DNA of 64,000 bases. It comes from Welwitschia mirabilis (Eukaryota > Gnetophyta > Gnetopsida > Welwitschiales). Numbering within the stretch: the first letter of the stretch is position 1; every line of letters begins with the position of its first letter. The stretch lies in NCBI GenBank assembly GCA_051453625.1, contig JBOZIK010000001.1:79366631-79430630 (forward strand), read 5' to 3'. Positions 58,457-64,000 of the stretch are shown here, one piece after another. The position numbers were made by a program, and so were the translations under genes. The notes beneath the pieces were generated by a model that had not been told where the DNA came from, made no database searches, and saw only the letters and a program-made list of their open reading frames with translations.

Positions 58457-60040
58457 GACCTGCCATAGGTGAGTGTCTTATTTACAACACAAGTGCAGAA
58501 AATTGATGTAAGATGTTTATGTAAGACATAATTATTAACCGGAACAGTGTCCTAGCTATTCAAAGTTTTGTCGACTTGAAGAGAAGGAATAGTGGTGTTT
58601 TATTTCAGTGATTTTGTTTCAAGGAGTTACAACCTTGTTCAAATGTATGCTCTTTTCTTCTTAAGTATAATGTATTCTCTTAGAATCTTAAAATCGGCAA
58701 CACCTGTAAGACATTAAAAGTAGGTTCTCATGTGAGATAATGTTTGGATGATGATGATGTAATTTAATATATAAGCAGTTAGAAATGAAGATACAAAAGT
58801 TCAAGGAGAAAATCTGATGCCTAACACTGGATTTCCATGGAACTCTCAAAATTCTAAGGTGTTAAAAGATTGTAGTTCTGAAAACTGATGTATCGTAATA
58901 GGGCCAAAGGAGGTTTCTTATTTTTTGAATAATGACCATTCTGGAACTAGGTATAAGATTTAGTATGTGCAGAGTGTCCATGCTTCTGAGATGCAGAATC
59001 CAGGAACCTATTTGCAAAGAAATCTAAATAACAGTGGTGTTAGTATGAAAATTTTTAAGCACCACCTGTATGAAAACTCCATAACTTCTCTCCAAGTTCA
59101 TAAATTCCAAAGATTTCTGTTTCTCAAATATTTAAAGTGTTGTTCAGTTTGTGAAAGATGGTTCAATTTCAAAGAATATTGAATTCAAGTGTTGTGTTTG
59201 TTTATGAAAGATGGCTTAATTTCAAAAAATAATCATCATTGGTATCGACTATCTGTGTTTAATCTTAACCAATGTTTTTAATCTTAACCAATGTTGATGA
59301 AGGAAGCATTGTTGAACTAAAATAACCTTCTAGGTTGTCGTAATATTTTTTGAGGATAAAAGCCAAGATGGGTTTGGATCTACTAGTTGCTTTAACCTAA
59401 AACTAAACTGTTCAGCTATATGTAACAAATTACTCTAGCTGAAGTATATAAAGTTAGGGTCATGTACCATTAAATGAGGATCATGAGGTCAGAGAAGGAT
59501 TGGACATAAGATTGTACATTATGTGTATGTGAACGTATCAAAGTACTTTAGGTAAGATGGGAACTTGATGAGTAGGTTGTCATACTCATCTAGCATGCAT
59601 TTAGTAGCTTGGAATTCTAAATTTTGAGTTGTGTAAGCTTAGTCTAATATCTATTCGAGGTGTGAACACTTCTCCTAACACCATCCTAATGTCAAAAATA
59701 CAATGATTGCATTTACATACACCTATGTAGATTCCAGAAATGTTATTCATAAACATTCAGTAAGCGTTATTATTCTACTTCCACGATTACCACATTGGTG
59801 TTCAGAAAATACTCGATTATGTTGATTCTTATTGTGACTCTTGTCACTTCAAAATTTCAATAGTTGACCCATGGGTCTCATTTGTTTTCTTTAATTGCAT
59901 TTTTTTCATTAGTAATAGTTAGTCTACTATAATTCTTGTACTTCTATATGTTGTAACCTTTTTAACATGTACATCCAGTGATTTGTTGGAAGATGCGAAT
60001 TTATGCAAAAGCCATATGAATTTAACAATTGACTTAATTT
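58457..60040. other. gene-free flank downstream of SEC23
   Basis: No supported coding region. Contains a tandem duplication of 'TTTAATCTTAACCAATG' at 59261-59293 and two related copies of 'GAAAGATGGTTCAATTTCAA' at about 59153 and 59207. Otherwise nothing identified. Confidence 0.5.
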
Positions 60041-61898
60041 TGTGTATTATAATCCAAATTTCTTTGATTTCTATGAAGCCATCAAGAGGTGAATTACATG
60101 GGGGCTCAATGAATAGGTTGTCCAAGGTTTTACAAATGAATAAAACATAAAGCATCAAGAAATTACGTTGTCCAAAATGAAAAATAAAATCATGCAAAAC
60201 AAAATCAACACAAGAGGATCTTTTTCAAATCGTGGTCTGACTTTAAGCATACTTATAAGGTTATAAAAACACTTTTCCTTTATAGTTCCTATAGAGATTA
60301 ACCCTCAATAGTAGTACTTGCTTTTATAGGGTGATGACAAAGCTTCTATCCTTTCAAAACTAATTTAGGGTATTCAAACTTTTACGATGGGAAACAAGTG
60401 TGTGAGATAGTGAAGGAAAAAAAAAAAAAAAAAAGAAAAAAAAAACATTCTCGCCCTAGCTTATAAGCTTTAAGGAATTTTTGAATGATAATAAGAGAAG
60501 TATACAAGGAAATTTTGCAAATAGGAGAAAATGTCGACGACTACTTTTCCAATTGAGAAGAAAAGTGATTGGGATTCTATTTGAAAAAAGAGAGACACAA
60601 GTATAAGAGAAGTATTAGGAATTAATTGGTTTGGTTAGCTTGATAGAGGGGGTTGGTATGTATATCTAGTTCTTCCAATTGATGATAGTAGTGACAAGGC
60701 TCATTTCAATTGGAAGCTAATTGCATCACTAAATTAGTTGATAAACTTAAAGACTACTTCATTCATGGTTTACTATTGCCAATTGTGAAGAACTCAATCA
60801 CCTCATATTGAAACTCCATTAATCAAGTCCAATTTGATTCTTTAAAGCTTGATCAATCCATGTCTGACTTGATTGGCTTGTTTCTTGACCAAGCTTGAAC
60901 CAAAGCTAGTTGCTTAGATCTTAGGCAGCTTGTATAGCTTCCTTGTTGATTGATCAAGGTCCCATCCCACCTTTAGGTAAGTCACCAACTCACTTTTAAT
61001 TGACAAGCAAGGCACTTAGCACAATTGGTTTTGAGAATAAAAATTAGGAATTATCTAATATATTTGACACTAGATGGCATCATTGTAATATAGAAGTTCT
61101 AATAAGTGTCCTCATTTCAATGGCAACAACTCTTTTCCAATGCATGGGGCAAAGTACTCTAAATTTCTGTTCAAAAGAGTAGAGTGTGGAAAAATCAACT
61201 TTTAATGAGGTGACCTAGCGTCCAAATTAGGATTTTAACAGGGCAATACATACAACCTCTACTTGTAGTATTCTCTCATCATCTCTTTCCTGTTGGCATC
61301 ATCTAAATAATATGCTTTTCATAGCAAATAAAAACACACAACTTGGAATGTAGANNNNNNNNNNAATAATGAAATTGGTTATAGAGTAAAATCAAGTGAG
61401 GGCTTTGTGAGAAAATGAATTTACATTTGTACATTAAAGGATGTGAAAAAATGCTAATAAATGTCAATAAATAAAAGCTAATGTAGACATCCTTGTTTAC
61501 ATCATATGATAAATGTATGGAGAAGAAAATAAATAGAGAAAAGATTACAGATAAAGATAAAAGGATTAGGCGATGAGGCTAATAAAGTTCTGAAAAAATG
61601 ATGACAAAGGAATTTCAAGATTATGTAAACTTGAGTTTCCATTGTTTTGTTAATCATTTGCACTAGGCAACATTTGAATCAAATTGCTTGAGTCTTCATC
61701 ATCTTTGAATTCAGTTTTTTAAAACAAATTCAAGATAGATGCTAAATTCATTATGGAAGCTTTTGAAGATGCTACCCTCTTGCATGTAGGATTTGGTTGA
61801 AAATTGTCCTTTTTATTAAAAAATACTTTCATTCTACTACAATGAGACCTATTCAAGGATTTAAGAGGTTGTATTTCTAAAATCTAGAATTTCTCACA
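60040..61898 (-). repeat. copia 3' LTR (minus orientation), left end approximate
   Basis: The right end CTCACA at 61893-61898 abuts the polypurine tract. The left boundary is placed near 60040-60100 because of the 'caagaggtgaattacatggg' block, which resembles copia LTR ends, but no matching TG was proven. It contains a 10-N gap (61355-61364) and an A-rich run at 60417-60445. Confidence 0.5.
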
Positions 61899-61911
61899 AT
61901 CTCCCCCTTTT
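61899..61911 (-). promoter_or_regulatory. copia polypurine tract
   Basis: The minus strand reads AAAAGGGGGAGAT, a textbook plant copia polypurine tract, next to the LTR start TGTGAGAAATTC. Confidence 0.85.
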
Positions 61912-61929
61912 AAATGATGATAAACTCCT

Positions 61930-62240
61930 TCCAAATATACTTCTAGCTTTCTAGAATAATCTTTTCAAAAAGGCTTAGTAAAGAATGGACACGTCGTTAT
62001 TTTATTAAGATGTACTCTAGTTTCATGACATTGTTTTAAATTACTTGATTTGTAATGTGATGTATCATAACAATGTATTTAATGCAAGAATACTGAACTA
62101 AATTCTTAGTAATTTTGGTGGGAATTGTATTATCATAACTAGTAACAATGAGAATAATTTGAACTCGAAAATATTTTTATTTTATTCGCATTCACATGTG
62201 TAGAGCAAAAAAAACATTTCCCACTATTCATCCTACTAGT
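61930..62240 (-). pseudogene. copia RNase H remnant
   Basis: Minus-strand reading gives 'SYDNTIPTKITKNLVQYSCI', equivalent to 'CDNTSAIxISKNPVxHSRTKHID', then 'IHHITNQVI' (RHHFIRDxV), 'MKLEYILIK' and 'RRVHSLLSLFEKI' (DIFTKPL). Stops and shifts interrupt it. Confidence 0.8.
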
Positions 62241-62689
62241 TGAATAGGATATACAATGTTGTTTCTTATTGGCCTAAGAAATGAAACAATTTCCTACAAA
62301 GGAAAATAAATCGCTAGCATGTTTAAGTCATCTAAACACCTTGTTGAAACTTTAATGGTTAATAAGGATATGTGATTTTGTTTTTTGGTAGTCTAAGACA
62401 CCAATTAATTTCTTACAAAGAAAAATATGCCAGTAGTGCTCTTTCAGTTATCTACACACCCTATTGAGTTTGCATCACTATAAACAAATAGACCAAGCAT
62501 TAATATTCCATACAAACCAAACATCAAATGCTTTCATGCATTCTAAATATCTAAAAATAATTTTTACAATAGTTTAATAAGAGTCTTTTGGTTATGATTA
62601 GTATCTTTTACAAATTCTAGCACTAGATATTGTATCATGAACTACCAATTATACATTATGTAACTTTTGTGAAACATCATTCCCATTCC

Positions 62690-63060
62690 TATCTAAATGC
62701 ATTTTTATATTTGGAAATGATGGGAGAAAAATCACTTACTTTATCCATGTTGAATTTGTGTATTAATTCGTTGGTGTATTCCTGTTAAGACACAACAACA
62801 TCACTTGTACCTTACTTGATTTGAAGTCTATAGTGAAATTTCATTCTCCAAGCAAGTTCATTTCAAATTTTAATCGCATAATATTATTAGAATCATGAGA
62901 TAAAGACTCATTAGTATCACAAAAAACAATATTATCAATGTAAGTTTGCGAAACTAAAACGTTTTATCGTGTTTCTCAATAACTAAGATAGGATTAAATT
63001 TGTCATTTGTTAAGCTATAAGTCTTTCTCATACCAACTATGGGAGATTTCTTTAATTCAT
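62690..63060 (-). pseudogene. copia reverse transcriptase remnant
   Basis: In shifting minus-strand frames: 'RKTYSLTNDKFNPILVIEKH', 'TLIILFFVILMSL' (the YVDDIIF box is lost to frameshift), 'NESLSHDFSNNIMRLKFEMN', 'LLGE' and 'EYTNELIHKFNMDKV' equivalents ('QSKYTKEILKKFxMD'). The order matches the second half of copia RT. Confidence 0.75.
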
Positions 63061-64000
63061 AGAATACTTAGAGAAATCATTTAACTTTTAAAAGATAATA
63101 GACTGATTATAAGTTAAAGAAGGATGATGGAACATATATTTTTACAAATAATTCAAAAAATAAATAGAATCAACATAAACTAATTTGATGTTTAAGGGAA
63201 AAGTAATAATAAGAAAGGCTAAAATTCTATAAACAAGAAAGATTAGATCTAAGGAACTTAATGAGTTCTTACTTTATAATTATATTGTAGGGTTTCTCGA
63301 ATAGGATATGAAAGTGAGAACCACATATACATATCAAAGAAAAATAAAGCAGGGGGATAAAGAAAAGGTATGAAAGCATGATTGAGAAAGGTGAAATATC
63401 TAGTAAAGACATTTTGATCATAATAGAAACCTATATGTTCAGATGTTTCAAATATCTATTTTTCTTAAAGGGGTTTTTTATTTTATTTATTTAGATAATT
63501 ATTTATTTATGCTTAAGTAACATATAAATATGAATGCTAAGTTATGAGATTTATTTTGCTACAGATATCATTTATGTTGTATTTGAATTCAAGAAGAACA
63601 ATATTAAGCTTAACCTAACATCTAAAAAGCTCTTCTTAAAAGGTTGGATGTGTTGGAAATAACTTGTAATTGTAAAAATAAGAGTGCCTAAGATAATAAA
63701 AATTCTCAGTTGACATGTTATGGTAGGATACATTTTGTCTTTGACATAGTATGTAAAAGATCTTTCTTCCTACATGGGGTTATTAAGGTGGTAAGGGAAG
63801 TGTTTAGTTTTGTATTCTTCAATTAGAAGCACATTTAAGAATCAAAAATTTTGTATTAAAGATACATTTATTTTCAACTAAATAATCCTTAACATTAACC
63901 TACTCATAGCTTTCTTATTAAATCATTAAAATTTGATCCCCCACCTATCATTGCATAATACTATTATAGTATTAGTAACTAGTGATTATGCTACTAATAA

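Larger units (their letters stand above)
60040..64000 (-). mobile_element. Ty1/copia retrotransposon, 3' part, cut by window edge
   Basis: Minus-strand order from the right edge: RT (about 63060-62690), RNase H (about 62240-61930), polypurine tract (61911-61899) and 3' LTR (61898 leftwards). Gag and integrase would lie beyond 64000. It is broken by many stops. The 63060-64000 part is too decayed to name, though it should be RT and integrase upstream sequence. Confidence 0.8.

Noticed and set aside
1-64000. tRNA, rRNA or snRNA genes
   Set aside because: I saw no cloverleaf with A and B boxes or rRNA-like block; the TGGTATCAGAGC hits are primer sites beside LTRs, not tRNA genes. A tRNAscan run would settle it.

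Overview
This window comes from a flowering-plant nuclear genome, in a draft assembly with many N runs (10, 54, 100, 285, 470, 543 and 823 bases). The evidence is a GT-AG-spliced plant SEC23 gene, plant Ty1/copia, Athila-type and chromodomain Ty3/gypsy retrotransposons primed by initiator-Met tRNA, and a CACTA-type DNA transposon end (CACTACAAGAAA). The very AT-rich repeats and the gene's moderate GC fit a non-grass lineage such as a palm, but the species cannot be fixed from sequence alone.

Layout. 1-3379: left-truncated Ty1/copia on the minus strand (gag, primer site, 1.6-kb LTR). 3380-6181: degenerate DNA ending in a second primer site. 6185-8490: inverted partial copy (C) of a long gypsy LTR. 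8490-15240: decayed Athila-type Ty3/gypsy on the minus strand (gag, protease, RT, RNase H, integrase all traceable). 15930-23516: chromovirus on the plus strand (RT, RNase H, integrase, chromodomain, polypurine tract, 3' LTR copy A) that landed inside a copia RNase H reading frame, which resumes at 23518. 23990-28000: copia-related debris (LTR-like promoter block, acidic ORF, polypurine tract). 28000-33890: unclassified repeat DNA with a 17-copy, about 100-bp tandem array. 33890-37489: gap-free LTR copy B. 37675-42746: CACTA-like element that may carry captured gene sequence. 43136-45760: two poly(A)-tailed retrocopies, one joined to a J-domain (HPDKN) reading frame.

47532-58217 is the only gene that looks functional: a five-exon SEC23-type COPII coat gene coding for 930 residues, with a proline/serine-rich N-terminal extension. 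Its 5.5-kb third intron holds a decayed Tork/Tnt1-like copia element in antisense orientation. 60040-64000 is the 3' end of another minus-strand copia element.

Functionally there is one housekeeping secretory-pathway gene embedded in nested retrotransposons. All transposon reading frames are broken, many by TAG/TAA stops where the family has CAG/CAA (Gln), the pattern expected of old methylated copies. I found no convincing RNA gene or CRISPR array, and no bacterial-type system.
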